Program-made: the position numbers and the translations under genes | Notes under the pieces: model-generated | What the model saw: only the letters and a program-made list of their open reading frames with translations | Databases searched by the model: none | What the model was told of the DNA's origin: nothing | Assembly (NCBI RefSeq): GCF_008364845.1 | Contig: NZ_VTTP01000003.1 | Location: forward strand, 248,001 to 312,000 | Source: Actinotalea subterranea | GTDB taxonomy: Bacteria > Actinomycetota > Actinomycetes > Actinomycetales > Cellulomonadaceae | Direction of reading: 5' to 3' | Length of the DNA stretch: 64,000 bases | Shown: piece after piece, positions 15,350 through 24,460 of the stretch | Position numbering within the stretch: position 1 is the first letter of the stretch | How the letters are laid out: the number at the start of each line of letters is the position of its first letter

Positions 15350-17002
15350 GTGCCATCGAGCCCGACCACCACCCTGCCCGACGGCCCCGACGTGCGCCTC
15401 GCGCGCGACTCCGGGACGCCCGGACGGCCCACCCGCCTCGGCGGCCTCCGGGTGCGGGCACGCATCCTGGCCGGCGTCCTCGTCATGGGCGTCGTCGTCG
15501 TGGTCGTCGGCCTCGTCGGCGTCAGCCAGATGAGCACGCTCGGCAACAACGCGAACGCCCTGTACGAGGAGAACCTGATCCAGCTCAACGAGCTGGCGTC
15601 GATCCAGCGCTCGCTCGCCTCGAGCCGCGCCCGGGTGCAGGAGTACTCGATCGCCGACGACGAGCGTCGGGCCGAGATCAGCGGAGAGGTCGACGAGCTC
15701 CACGCGGCGATGAGCACGGCGATCGAGGACTACCGGCCGCGCGCCATCGACGCCGCGGCGTTCGACGGGTTCGCGGTGGCGTTCGACGAGTACCAGGCGG
15801 TCGTCCCGAAGCTCTTCGAGGTCGCCGAGACGGGCACCACGGCGGACTTCCAGGTGCTGTTCACCGACGAGATGCGCCCCGCGCTGTCGGACGCCGGTGA
15901 CACGCTCGAGGCGGAGCGTGAGGCGCAGGCCGCGGGCGCCCTCGAGCGCAACGACTCCGGCGTCGCGTCGATGGCCAGCGGCCTCCGACTCATCGTCCTC
16001 GTGAGCGTCGTGGGCATCGCCCTCGCGGTGACGCTGGCCCTCGTGGCCGCACGCAGCGTGACGCGTCCGCTCGGCGCCGTGAGCCGTTCGCTCCAGGCCA
16101 TGGCCGAGGGTGACCTGACGGTCGAGTCGGGCGTCTCCTCGCGCGACGAGGTCGGCACGATGGCGCAGGCCCTCACGGGTGCGCAGAGCGCGCTGCGTGA
16201 CGTGATCACCCAGGCGCGCGACTCCGCACTCGCCGTGGCCGCGGCCTCCGAGGAGCTGTCGCTGACGTCCGAGCAGCTCGCCGTCGCGTCCGACGAGACG
16301 TCGGCGCAGGCCGGTGTGGTCGCTGCCGCCGCGGAGCAGGTCAGCGCCAACGTCGGCACGGTCACGGCCGGTGCGCACGAGATGGAGGCGTCGATCGCGG
16401 AGATCGCCCGCAACGCGACCAACGCGGCCCGGGTCGCGGGCAACGCCGTCGAGCTCGCGGGCTCGACCACCCACACGGTCGCGAGCCTGGGCGAGTCCAG
16501 CGCGCAGATCGGCAACGTCATCAAGGTCATCACGTCGATCGCGGAGCAGACGAACCTGCTGGCGCTCAACGCGACCATCGAGGCCGCGCGCGCCGGTGAG
16601 GCCGGCAAGGGCTTCGCGGTCGTGGCCGGTGAGGTCAAGGAACTCGCCCAGGAGACCGCGAAGGCCACGGAGGACATCGCCGAGCGGGTCGCCGCGATCC
16701 AGGCGGACGCGTCGGGCGCCGCCTCGGCCATCGCGCAGATCACCGAGGTCATCACGGAGATCAGCGACTTCCAGACGACCATCGCCTCGGCCGTCGAGGA
16801 GCAGACGGCGACGACGGAGGAGATGAGCCGCAACGTCACGCAGGCCGGGACCGGGACGGAGGAGATCGCGCGCAACGTCTCCGGCGTCGCGTCGTCGGCG
16901 GCCATCGCGGCCGAGGGCGTGGGTCAGACCCGTGCTGCCTCGACCGACCTCGCGCGGCTCGCGAACGACCTCACGTCCGCGATGAGCCGCTTCACGGTCT
17001 GA
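15350..17002 (+). CDS. Methyl-accepting chemotaxis protein (lone copy)
   Basis: A 550-residue receptor. One transmembrane helix follows a basic stretch ([20 protein letters not shown]), then a helical extracellular sensor of about 150 residues of the four-helix-bundle type, a second helix ([20 protein letters not shown]), a HAMP domain ([20 protein letters not shown]) and the signalling coiled coil with the conserved hairpin tip [20 protein letters not shown]. The GTG 15350 is preceded by GTGAGGA. It is the only receptor here outside the che/fla cluster and on the plus strand; a terminator follows directly. Confidence 0.92.
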   Translation: MPSSPTTTLPDGPDVRLARDSGTPGRPTRLGGLRVRARILAGVLVMGVVVVVVGLVGVSQMSTLGNNANALYEENLIQLNELASIQRSLASSRARVQEYSIADDERRAEISGEVDELHAAMSTAIEDYRPRAIDAAAFDGFAVAFDEYQAVVPKLFEVAETGTTADFQVLFTDEMRPALSDAGDTLEAEREAQAAGALERNDSGVASMASGLRLIVLVSVVGIALAVTLALVAARSVTRPLGAVSRSLQAMAEGDLTVESGVSSRDEVGTMAQALTGAQSALRDVITQARDSALAVAAASEELSLTSEQLAVASDETSAQAGVVAAAAEQVSANVGTVTAGAHEMEASIAEIARNATNAARVAGNAVELAGSTTHTVASLGESSAQIGNVIKVITSIAEQTNLLALNATIEAARAGEAGKGFAVVAGEVKELAQETAKATEDIAERVAAIQADASGAASAIAQITEVITEISDFQTTIASAVEEQTATTEEMSRNVTQAGTGTEEIARNVSGVASSAAIAAEGVGQTRAASTDLARLANDLTSAMSRFTV

Positions 17003-17010
17003 GCACCGAC

Positions 17011-17048
17011 CCGGGGCACGCGGCCGTCATCGGTGACGCGTGCCCCGG
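17011..17048 (+). terminator. Terminator hairpin after the chemoreceptor
   Basis: A perfect 12-bp stem, CCGGGGCACGCG (17011-17022) with CGCGTGCCCCGG (17037-17048), 14-nt loop, 9 bases after the stop codon. Confidence 0.8.
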
Positions 17049-17090
17049 CCCTCGGGCTGCGGCGCCGCTGCGAGCGGTGGCGCGCCGTGC

Positions 17091-17819
17091 TCAGCGCGGC
17101 GGGCCCGGCGGCGGTCCGTACGGGTTGTGACCCGGCGGAAGCGGCGGGTTCACGGGTGGGGCCTGCTGCGGGTAGGCCTGCGGTGGCTGGCCGTACGCCT
17201 GAGGCGCCTGGCCGTAGGCCTGCGGGTACGCGCGTGCGGCCGCCCGGCTCGACCACGTCCGGGTCAGGTGCAGGGCCAGGAAGCCGAGGCCGAACATCAC
17301 GGGGCAGAGCACCAGCAGGAAGGCACCGACGCCGTACCGGTAGCCGTCGGTCGTGACGCCCTTCGTCGAGGTGAGCGCGAACGACTCGACGCCCGCGCCC
17401 GTGCAGCTGATGTAGTCCGTGCCGAGCCAGTCCACGGCGGCCACCGGGACGAACGTGCGCGGCGTGCGCTCGAGCGTCCGCAGGGTCGGCGCGACGCCGT
17501 CGGGCCGCTCGACCACGACCTGGTCGATCTCCTGCTTGCCGGTGCTGTAGACCCGGCTCCTCTTGATGCACTCGACGGTGCTCAGGTCGGCCGTCGCCGG
17601 GTAGGCGAGCACCATGAACCCGCCGGGCCGCACCGTGTTGGTCGGTACCTCCTCGCCGGGGGTGAACTCGGAGTCGACGGAGAACTCGCCCTTGTCCTGG
17701 AAGACGCCCGAGCCCGTGACCGCCATGATCCCGAAGGCGGCCACCATGAGGGACCCGCCGAACCCGACGAAGATCCACATGCCGACGACGAGGCGGAAGC
17801 GCTCCGCGAACCGGCCCAT
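17091..17819 (-). CDS. Hypothetical two-helix membrane protein with proline/glutamine-rich tail
   Basis: A 242-residue protein. The first membrane helix (VVGMWIFVGFGGSLMVAAFG) is near the N-terminus, followed by an extracellular domain of about 130 residues with two cysteines (VECIKRS and ISCTGAG) that could pair, then a second helix (GVGAFLLVLCPVMFGLGFLA). The cytosolic tail is repetitive (PQAYGQAPQAYGQPPQAYPQ). No family is assigned. It stands alone between a chemoreceptor and a DMT transporter. Confidence 0.75.
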   Translation of the reverse strand: MGRFAERFRLVVGMWIFVGFGGSLMVAAFGIMAVTGSGVFQDKGEFSVDSEFTPGEEVPTNTVRPGGFMVLAYPATADLSTVECIKRSRVYSTGKQEIDQVVVERPDGVAPTLRTLERTPRTFVPVAAVDWLGTDYISCTGAGVESFALTSTKGVTTDGYRYGVGAFLLVLCPVMFGLGFLALHLTRTWSSRAAARAYPQAYGQAPQAYGQPPQAYPQQAPPVNPPLPPGHNPYGPPPGPPR

Positions 17820-17979
17820 CAGCGGGCCGCGTCGGGGGCGAGGTGGGCAGTCCGTCTCATGCTGTTCCCGTCACTGGCGAGCTGGGCCTCGGATCCGGGG
17901 GCCCTGGATCGGCGAGGGCGTACGTTACCGCGAACCGGGCACGGCGGGACATGTCGGTCGCGGCCGCTGGCGGGCCTCG

Positions 17980-18999
17980 CTAGTGGGCGTGGCGGTGATG
18001 CAGGTCGGGCACGTGCGGGTGGTCGTGGACGACGCGCTCGTGCGCGTGCGGGTGCTGGTGGCGTCCCGTGAACCCGTCCGGGTGCTCGTGGTCGTGGTGG
18101 CCGTCGGCGTGGTCGTGCTCGTGGTCGTGCTCGACGGCGTGGTGCTCGTGCTCATGGGTGTGGTCGGAGCGGGAGACGAGCCCGACGCCGACGACGGCGA
18201 CGACGAGCGCGACCACGACCATCGGGACCAGCGGCTCACCGAAGACGGTCCAGGCGACGACGGCGCCGAGGAACGGTGCGCTCGCGAAGACGACCTGGGC
18301 GCGCGCCGCGCCGAGGTCCCGCGCGCCCGCGACCCACAGGGTAATCGACGCCCCGTACCCGAGGGCCCCGACGACGAGTGCGGCACCGACCGCGGCCAGT
18401 GGCGGCGGCCCGGCCAGCGTGAGGCCGATGATCGTGTTCGCCCCACCGGCGACGACGCCCTTGGCGAGCGTGATGTGCGCGGGGGCGAGCTCGTCGAGGT
18501 CCGCGGTGACGCTGTTGTCGATCGCCCAGCACACGCACGCCGCGGCGATGAGGGCCGCCCCGATCCGCAGGTCCGTCGTCGCGCCCGGCCCGCTGATGAG
18601 CACGCTCGCCACGGCGACCAGCGCGGCGCCGACCGCGACGTGCCGGCCGATGTGCTCGCGGAAGAACACGGCCGCGATGACCACGGTGAACACGAGCTCG
18701 AGGTTGAGCAGCAGCGACGCCGTCGCGGCGGTCGCGTGCTGCAGGCCCAGCGCCAGCAGCACCGGCCCGACGGCGCCGCCCAGCACCACGGCGGTGATCA
18801 GCCGGCCTGCCCCCCGGCGCAGCGACCCACCGTCGGGGCGGCTGTGCAGGCTGCTCGGCAGCACCGCCAGGGCCGCACCGAGGTAGAGGAGCCCGGCGAG
18901 CGTGAACGCGTTGGTGTCCTGCGCGAGCTGGGCCGCGAACGGCGTCGACGCCCCGAAGAGCAGGGCGGCGAGCCCGCACCGCACGACACCCCGACGCAT
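17980..18999 (-). CDS. EamA/DMT-family transporter with histidine-rich C-terminal tail
   Basis: A 339-residue membrane protein with ten predicted helices in two EamA repeats (CGLAALLFGASTPFAAQLAQ at the start; HITLAKGVVAGGANTIIGLT opening the second half). DMT transporters export small metabolites or amino acids. After the last helix (VVVALVVAVVGVGLVSRS) the final about 61 residues contain 24 histidines, interleaved with Asp and Glu (HEHDHADGHHDHEH). That tail is what metal-cation carriers and metallochaperones carry, so Zn, Ni or Co binding is a reasonable inference; the substrate is unproven. Confidence 0.85.
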   Translation of the reverse strand: MRRGVVRCGLAALLFGASTPFAAQLAQDTNAFTLAGLLYLGAALAVLPSSLHSRPDGGSLRRGAGRLITAVVLGGAVGPVLLALGLQHATAATASLLLNLELVFTVVIAAVFFREHIGRHVAVGAALVAVASVLISGPGATTDLRIGAALIAAACVCWAIDNSVTADLDELAPAHITLAKGVVAGGANTIIGLTLAGPPPLAAVGAALVVGALGYGASITLWVAGARDLGAARAQVVFASAPFLGAVVAWTVFGEPLVPMVVVALVVAVVGVGLVSRSDHTHEHEHHAVEHDHEHDHADGHHDHEHPDGFTGRHQHPHAHERVVHDHPHVPDLHHRHAH

Positions 19000-19273
19000 G
19001 GTTCAGCCCTCACTCCGGTCGGTCCGCCGCGAACGAGTGTCCGCCGGGGCCATTGTCGTCCACGCTCGGGTCGCGGCCGCCCGGGGGCCGGACCGTGGGG
19101 CATGGTCGAGTGGTGGAGTCCGGACGCGCGGTCGCGCCGGCTCCATGGCGATTGCGCGGGTCCCGGCCCAACGAGTCTGCGTTGGCCCTGTTCCGGCGCG
19201 CGGTTGTGGGTCGCTGTCGGCCTCCCGCGCCGTACGCTCTCTCGCGAACCACACCAAACCGCTGGGGCTCGCT

Positions 19274-19660
19274 GTGGACGTCAAGATCGACCTGGATCTC
19301 GCCGCCGGGCAGATCGAGGCTCGCGGCGCGGACTGGGAAGCTCGCGGCCTTCGGGTTGGTCCGATCACGTGGCGCGACCAGGCCCGCACGTGGCCGCACC
19401 AGGTCGTGGCTGGCCGAGCTCGGGCCGCAGAGCCGGACTCCGTTGGAGTCAAGGTGATCTGCGGCGACGAAGAGGGCGAGCTGGTCCTCTACGCCGGAGG
19501 CTGGGCAGACGTCCTGTACTGGGGCGGCCAGGGTTCGAGCGACGTCGTGGACGAGATGGTTGGCGACTACGACTCTCCTCTCACCCAGGATGGCTTCGCA
19601 GGGGTGCTGGACGACTTCGGCGCCCGCTTTCGCGGCGTCGGCAGCGCACTACCGCCGTAG
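19274..19660 (+). CDS. Hypothetical protein, about 128 residues
   Basis: From GTG 19274 the product opens VDVKIDLDLAAGQIEARGAD and contains GVKVICGDEEGELVLYAGGW and ADVLYWGGQGSSDVVDEMVG, an alternating strand/helix pattern with many acidic residues, reminiscent in size and composition of immunity proteins of polymorphic toxin systems. No family is assigned. The start is uncertain because no clear ribosome site precedes it. Codon use and GC are lower than in the flanking metabolic genes. Confidence 0.6.
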   Translation: MDVKIDLDLAAGQIEARGADWEARGLRVGPITWRDQARTWPHQVVAGRARAAEPDSVGVKVICGDEEGELVLYAGGWADVLYWGGQGSSDVVDEMVGDYDSPLTQDGFAGVLDDFGARFRGVGSALPP

Positions 19661-19791
19661 GGCCGCTCCGCGGCGATCGCGGTTCCTGCCCTGCGGTGCG
19701 CCCCCTCCACCGGCCGCCACGGCGTGCGCGCGCAGATCCGGAGGCAAGTGCCCTGGGCCCTCTCACCCAGCCAGGTGAAGACGCATCCAGG

Positions 19792-20283
19792 CTAGGTCGC
19801 CGGATCTCCCAGGACGGCCGTCACCCGAAGCAGCTCCCGCGGCCCCCTCTCCGCGAACTTCCGGAGAGCCGCGATGCACCTCGCCCGCAACGGCTCGTCC
19901 GAGGTCGAGAGCAACGAGTCGAGGACATCAACCGCGAGGAAGTCGTCGGCCTCCGGTGACGCGCTGGAAGCGCGCTCGAGCGCCGCGCCGACAGCCTCCC
20001 GGAGCGCGAGGCGCACGCCCCGTACGACCTCTTCGTCGGCGGCGGTCCGCCCCGCCGAGCCAGCCGCCAGCTGGCTCAGCAGCTCCCAGGACTCTCCGCG
20101 GCCCGCAGGCGATGCGGTCGCGAGGCCGTGCGCGACGAGCCTGGCCACCTCTTCCGCACCAGCACGCAGCACCTGGTTGGGAAGGAACGCCGCCTCGAGG
20201 ATCCACCTCGAACGCTCGGCCTCTCGCGGCGACGAAGCACTTTGCAGCTGCCGGACGAGTCTGGCGCTCGACGGACTGGCCAT
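19792..20283 (-). CDS. Hypothetical alpha-helical protein, 163 residues
   Basis: An almost wholly helical soluble protein, Ala/Leu/Glu/Arg-rich, with a pattern suggesting HEAT-like or bundle helices (ADDFLAVDVLDSLLSTSDEP, then RARCIAALRKFAERGPRELL). No signal peptide, no membrane segment, no recognised family. It lies downstream of the peptide/ABC genes on the same strand but is separated by gaps of about 100 bp, so operon membership is uncertain. Confidence 0.6.
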   Translation of the reverse strand: MASPSSARLVRQLQSASSPREAERSRWILEAAFLPNQVLRAGAEEVARLVAHGLATASPAGRGESWELLSQLAAGSAGRTAADEEVVRGVRLALREAVGAALERASSASPEADDFLAVDVLDSLLSTSDEPLRARCIAALRKFAERGPRELLRVTAVLGDPAT

Positions 20284-20385
20284 CAGATCCGATTCGTTCG
20301 TAGGCAGTCCGCCCGCACCCTCGAGCGCCCACCCCGGTTCCCTGTCACAAGGGTGGGGTCCATGGCTCCTCCTGGGTTTCGGACG

Positions 20386-20751
20386 TCAGGCACCGTCCAC
20401 CACCGTGACCCCACGCGCTCGCGCACGGTCCATGAGGCGCGTGATCCGCGGAGGAGCAACGGGGTAGATCCGGACTTGATCTCCGCGAACCAACGAGAGA
20501 TCGACCCCCAGGAACACTCTCCGAAGGCTCGCCACCTCGTCCCATGCGCACGCGACGACTTGGCCTCCGCGAGCCGATGCTGTCCACCTGGGTCCGAGAA
20601 GTCGGGTCATGACGAGCCGAAGCGGCTTCACAGCCGTCAGCTCGACGGACGCCTCATCGAACCGAAGACCAAGCAGCGGCCAGGTCGCCGCGACCTTGCC
20701 GGGAAACACGGCGCCGACTCGCATCGCTCGCCTCACCGCGCTCTCGGTCAC
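20386..20751 (-). CDS. Hypothetical protein, 121 residues
   Basis: A small basic protein with alternating strands (ATWPLLGLRFDEASVELTAV) and a C-terminal helix (PPRITRLMDRARARGVTVVD), suggestive of a PH-like or small beta-barrel fold. I do not recognise a family. It lies 138 bp after the large permease gene on the same strand and could belong to that locus. Confidence 0.6.
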   Translation of the reverse strand: MTESAVRRAMRVGAVFPGKVAATWPLLGLRFDEASVELTAVKPLRLVMTRLLGPRWTASARGGQVVACAWDEVASLRRVFLGVDLSLVRGDQVRIYPVAPPRITRLMDRARARGVTVVDGA

Positions 20752-20889
20752 GGTCCACCCCGTGGACCTCAGCTAGAAGCAGCATAGGGACGCGGGCAGC
20801 CTCGCGCGGGCTCAACTTCGACAGGGATGGGCCGGGCGATGCTCGGCCGCCATCTCGCCAACGGAAGCCACCGGCGCGGAGGAGCCCAC

Positions 20890-23061
20890 CTATCGGGGCC
20901 GCGGAGAGCTACGAACGGCCAGCGCCGCAGCGACTGTCGCGGCAGTTGCGACCGCCGCGCCGACAACGAGAAGAACCCCAACTACAGAGTCGGCGGAGCT
21001 GATGGCCCCTGCCCCGAGCCGGGTTGCGCTGAAGCTGATGAGCAACCCGCATGCGGCGCCCAGCGCGGCCCCCAGCATGAGGGGCAGCCCCACGAGCCCG
21101 CCTCCCAGCCCTAGGAATCGCGGGAACGACCCCGCATAGATGGCGAAGATGCGATGGCGACCGCGCATGCGCACCATCTCGTTACCGAGCGATGCCACAC
21201 CCATCGCAGCGGCCAAGAGGCACGCAAGAGCTCCGGCCGCCACGATCCACAACGCCTGTCGCGCTCCGACGGCCGAGCCGACGACCCACGTCTGCCCGGG
21301 CTGTTCGAGAGCGGGCACCGGGCTCACAACGGCTCTGGCCGACGACGAGACGGCCACCGGGTCGATCGGCGCGCCGTCGCCCGAGATGAGCAGTACCTGA
21401 CCGGGACCAACTGGCCCGGTTCGAACCACCGTCGCGTCCGTGGGGCCCCAAAGGCGCAGCGCCGGGGGAGCGTCGCCGCCGAGGCTGCCCAGCGGGGCGC
21501 TGGCCCCCTCACCGGGCACGCACGATCCGAACAACTCTTCCTGCGTGGCGCAGGTGGCGACGATCTCAGCGGCCGCGGTGGGTGTCGGACCACCGACAAG
21601 CTGAAGCAGGTGTATGTCGGAGGGCAGCGACGACTCCAAGAGCGGCAGCCACGGCGCCTTCTCAGAGGTGTTCATGACAAAAGATCTCTCCGCATTGAGG
21701 ACTTGCGCCTTCTTTGCCTGCACGAACACCTCAGCCGGGCGAGTCGCGAGAACGGTCGCGAAGGTTGCGACGAGGCCAACTATGCCCATGAACACCGTCG
21801 CGCGGACGGCTGGGCGCGACATGACTGCCATCTCCTGCCCGACTAACAGAAGTGTTGGGCGACTCGTTCGCCGACCAACTCTGATAGCGCCGCGTCCGAA
21901 TGCGACAAGGATGCTCGCTGTCGCCGGCCCTAGAAACAGCATGCAACACACGGCGCCGAGGAACATGACGAGAGCCGCGAGATCGGGGTCGGTCGGGAAG
22001 AAGAGCCCGTAGAGCCAGTTCGTAGCTGTTAGGGATGCGACCAGTCCGAGCACCGGTTTCCCCGATACCGATTCTGCGTCTCTGGTTGGCCGCGGGCCAC
22101 GGAACAGCGACCGTCGTGGTCGATTCGTGGCCCAGAGCACCTCCCACAGCAGCACACAAGCTAGAGTCGCCGCCGCCACAGTCGTGACAACCTGCCGAGA
22201 GTCGGTCGACGGCAGGAAGGTGTACCCGGCGAGCGGGAGCGTCCACTCGAAGCGCTGCAAGAGCCCTACGACGAGCAGTCCAGCAACACCCCCAAGGATG
22301 ATCGGCTTCGCCGTTGCACGGAGAAGTGCGACACGAAGTTGAGCACGTGAAGCACCCACCGCAGTGGCGACTGCCACAGCGCGGTCCCTTCGCTCTCCCC
22401 CAAGCCGGGAAGCCACAACCATCAGTACCAGCAGCGGCGCAAGCGCGAAGACAACCGTGAGCAAGAAGGCACCAGACCTGCTCGACTGGTAGAGCGCTGA
22501 CCCGATGAAGCCCTGGTCTCCGCGGCCTTTGTCGACAGGCACTCCGAACCCCGCCACGCCAGTCCAGTACGGCGGCGGATCAAGGAGGGCAGAATCGACG
22601 CCCGCATAGACAATCATCTCTCCAGGGTCCGCCAGAACGATCGGATCGATCGAGCCGACAACCTTCCCGTATCGCGCGAGATAGACGTCGGCCCCGCTGA
22701 GTTCCGCCACGGCCGGCGAGACGAACAACTCACCGGCCTCGGGCCACCGGCTGGAACCCGGCGGGGCGCTGACACTTCCCGTCGGCAAGAACCACTCGAA
22801 GGTGACCTCGTGCCCGTCGATCTGCTCACTACGCATTGTCCAATGGGCTACAAGCGGCTCGCCAGAAGGCCGTGCCACGTCAGTTTCGACCACCTCGACT
22901 GGAGCACGGGCCGCATCCCGCTCCAGCCTCGCGTCATACTCGTGATCGACTCCCGCAAGGATGTTCAGGACGAGCACGCCAATGAAGGCTGTGACACCCA
23001 GAAACCACGTCCAGAGGCGCTCGCTCTCGTCGCCCACCTTGTAGACGTTCAGCGTGGTCAC
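20890..23061 (-). CDS. Large FtsX/MacB-type ABC permease (bacteriocin-associated membrane protein type)
   Basis: A 723-residue membrane protein. An N-terminal helix (TWFLGVTAFIGVLVLNILAG) is followed by an extracellular domain of about 150 residues, then two sets of three FtsX-type helices (GAFLLTVVFALAPLLVLMVV; VGASRAQLRVALLRATAKPI is the cytosolic coupling loop) separated by a second extracellular region with two Cys, and a final helix group (ADSVVGVLLVVGAAVATAAT). Size and layout fit the integral membrane proteins that accompany lactococcin-972-like peptides. The GTG at 23061 overlaps the ATPase stop by 4 bases (GTGA), hence the start chosen. Confidence 0.8.
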   Translation of the reverse strand: MTTLNVYKVGDESERLWTWFLGVTAFIGVLVLNILAGVDHEYDARLERDAARAPVEVVETDVARPSGEPLVAHWTMRSEQIDGHEVTFEWFLPTGSVSAPPGSSRWPEAGELFVSPAVAELSGADVYLARYGKVVGSIDPIVLADPGEMIVYAGVDSALLDPPPYWTGVAGFGVPVDKGRGDQGFIGSALYQSSRSGAFLLTVVFALAPLLVLMVVASRLGGERRDRAVAVATAVGASRAQLRVALLRATAKPIILGGVAGLLVVGLLQRFEWTLPLAGYTFLPSTDSRQVVTTVAAATLACVLLWEVLWATNRPRRSLFRGPRPTRDAESVSGKPVLGLVASLTATNWLYGLFFPTDPDLAALVMFLGAVCCMLFLGPATASILVAFGRGAIRVGRRTSRPTLLLVGQEMAVMSRPAVRATVFMGIVGLVATFATVLATRPAEVFVQAKKAQVLNAERSFVMNTSEKAPWLPLLESSLPSDIHLLQLVGGPTPTAAAEIVATCATQEELFGSCVPGEGASAPLGSLGGDAPPALRLWGPTDATVVRTGPVGPGQVLLISGDGAPIDPVAVSSSARAVVSPVPALEQPGQTWVVGSAVGARQALWIVAAGALACLLAAAMGVASLGNEMVRMRGRHRIFAIYAGSFPRFLGLGGGLVGLPLMLGAALGAACGLLISFSATRLGAGAISSADSVVGVLLVVGAAVATAATVAAALAVRSSPRPR

Positions 23062-23732
23062 CCACACACCCCGTCGCGGCATCGCAGCGAGCCGTCCTCT
23101 AGGAGTAGTTGGCGGTCGGCGCGCTCGACTGTTGTCTGGTCATGCGAGACGACAACGAGGCCGACGCCGTGTGCGTGGCATTGATCGAAGAGGATGTCGC
23201 CCACCACCTCCTTCGTCTCGCCGTCAAGGGAAGCGGTGGGTTCGTCGGCGATGACCAACGGCGGTCGGTTGATGAGGGCCCGCGCGATGCCCACACGCTG
23301 CGCCTCACCGCCCGAAAGCGTTGCGGCGGAGCTCTCGAACTCCGCCATCTCGAGCGAGTCGAGCAATGCACCCGCGCGCCTTTGCGCCTCCTGCCACGGG
23401 ACGCCATTCAGCATCGCAGGAAAAGCGACATTCTCCAATGCTGTCATCGTGGGAATGAGCTCGCTGTCCTGGAATACTAGTCCGACGTTGTTCCGCCGGA
23501 AGCCTGCGAGGCCTGCCCGCCCGATACCCAGGATGTCCTGACCTAGAATGTGGACCGACCCCGTGTCTGGTCTAAGGAGCGCCGAGACGATGGCGACCAG
23601 CGTGCTCTTACCTGACCCGGAGCGGCCAGATATCGCGATCGATGCACCCTCGTCGAGACTGAATGAGACCCCCTTGAGCACCATCCTTCGCCGGTATCCG
23701 AACGTGACATCGCGTACATCAAGAAGTGGCAC
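23058..23732 (-). CDS. ABC transporter ATP-binding protein (LolD/MacB type)
   Basis: A 224-residue ATPase with all motifs intact: Walker A GRSGSGKST (36-44), Q-loop VGLVFQDSELIPTMTALENV, signature LSGGEAQRVGIARAL, Walker B LVIADEPTASLD and switch His in VVVSHDQ. Architecture and length match the ATPases that serve FtsX-like permeases rather than nutrient importers. It is translationally coupled to the permease downstream and lies 73 bp after the secreted-peptide gene, with a perfect palindrome between. Confidence 0.92.
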   Translation of the reverse strand: MPLLDVRDVTFGYRRRMVLKGVSFSLDEGASIAISGRSGSGKSTLVAIVSALLRPDTGSVHILGQDILGIGRAGLAGFRRNNVGLVFQDSELIPTMTALENVAFPAMLNGVPWQEAQRRAGALLDSLEMAEFESSAATLSGGEAQRVGIARALINRPPLVIADEPTASLDGETKEVVGDILFDQCHAHGVGLVVVSHDQTTVERADRQLLLEDGSLRCRDGVCG

Positions 23733-23764
23733 TCTCTCGCCTCACACGCTGCAGGAGGATGGCC

Positions 23765-23796
23765 GTGGCGCCTGTCCAGATCTGGACAGGCGCCAC
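23765..23796. terminator. 32-bp perfect palindrome between peptide gene and ABC genes
   Basis: GTGGCGCCTGTCCAGA followed by its exact reverse complement. As RNA it forms a very stable hairpin. Located 9 bp after the peptide stop and 32 bp before the ATPase start, it probably ends most transcripts and lets a fraction read through, giving much precursor and little transporter. Confidence 0.8.
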
Positions 23797-23805
23797 ACCA
23801 GTCCC

Positions 23806-24183
23806 TCAGTAGGCCCAACCGGAGCAGGTCTGCGAGTCGAACGGATTACTGTTGACGACGCAGACCTTGACGCGCGCAAGCTTGCCACTGCGCTCGTCGT
23901 ACGCGTAGGTCCCGTTTCCCCCGGTAGCCGAGATCGTGAGCACAGGACCGGTGACGCTGATCCTGTTGTAGCTCGCGTCAGCCCGGTGATTGTCGGCCGC
24001 CGTGTCGCCGGCATAGGCCCCTGTTCCCTTACCGTAGCTGGTGTCGTAATCGGCACCGACACCTCCGTAGATCTCAGCCCATAGAGCAGAAGCAGACAGC
24101 GGAACCGTGCTCAACATACCTGCGACGAGCAGGGCGATCAAGAGACGCGCGGGCAGCTTGCGCGTAGTTGCAGTGGTCGACAT
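23806..24183 (-). CDS. Small secreted protein, putative bacteriocin-like precursor
   Basis: A 125-residue precursor. The N-terminus RKLPARLLIALLVAGMLSTV with a Ser/Ala-rich end is a clear Sec signal peptide. The mature part (about 90 residues) is Gly/Tyr/Asn/Asp-rich, has a hydrophobic beta-like centre (ISVTGPVLTISATGG) and ends in KVCVVNSNPFDSQTCSGWAY with two cysteines 12 apart, probably a disulphide. The locus layout (secreted peptide, ATPase, about 700-residue permease) is that of lactococcin-972-like bacteriocins, but the W-x-x-G motif of that family is absent, so this would be a divergent or different peptide. Confidence 0.7.
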   Translation of the reverse strand: MSTTATTRKLPARLLIALLVAGMLSTVPLSASALWAEIYGGVGADYDTSYGKGTGAYAGDTAADNHRADASYNRISVTGPVLTISATGGNGTYAYDERSGKLARVKVCVVNSNPFDSQTCSGWAY

Positions 24184-24460
24184 TTTGCCCTCCGGACAGC
24201 TGGTTGAGACGCGCGGCCTACCCGCGCTACTCGCAACGATGCACGGGTTCGGCAGGCATGTGGACGGGACTCGTTTTGTGTCCCACAGCGAGGGCTTCTG
24301 TAGACCGGCGTGGTTGCACCTGACCGGCAGGCTGCCCCGCATCGGAGCGATTGTGTGGCACATAAGCAGCCGAGTAGCGCGGGATGGTAATGTGCAGTGT
24401 TCGCGCTGCCGGGGAAGCATCGCATTCGTGCGCGCCCGGCCTACCGGGGGGAGAGCCGCG

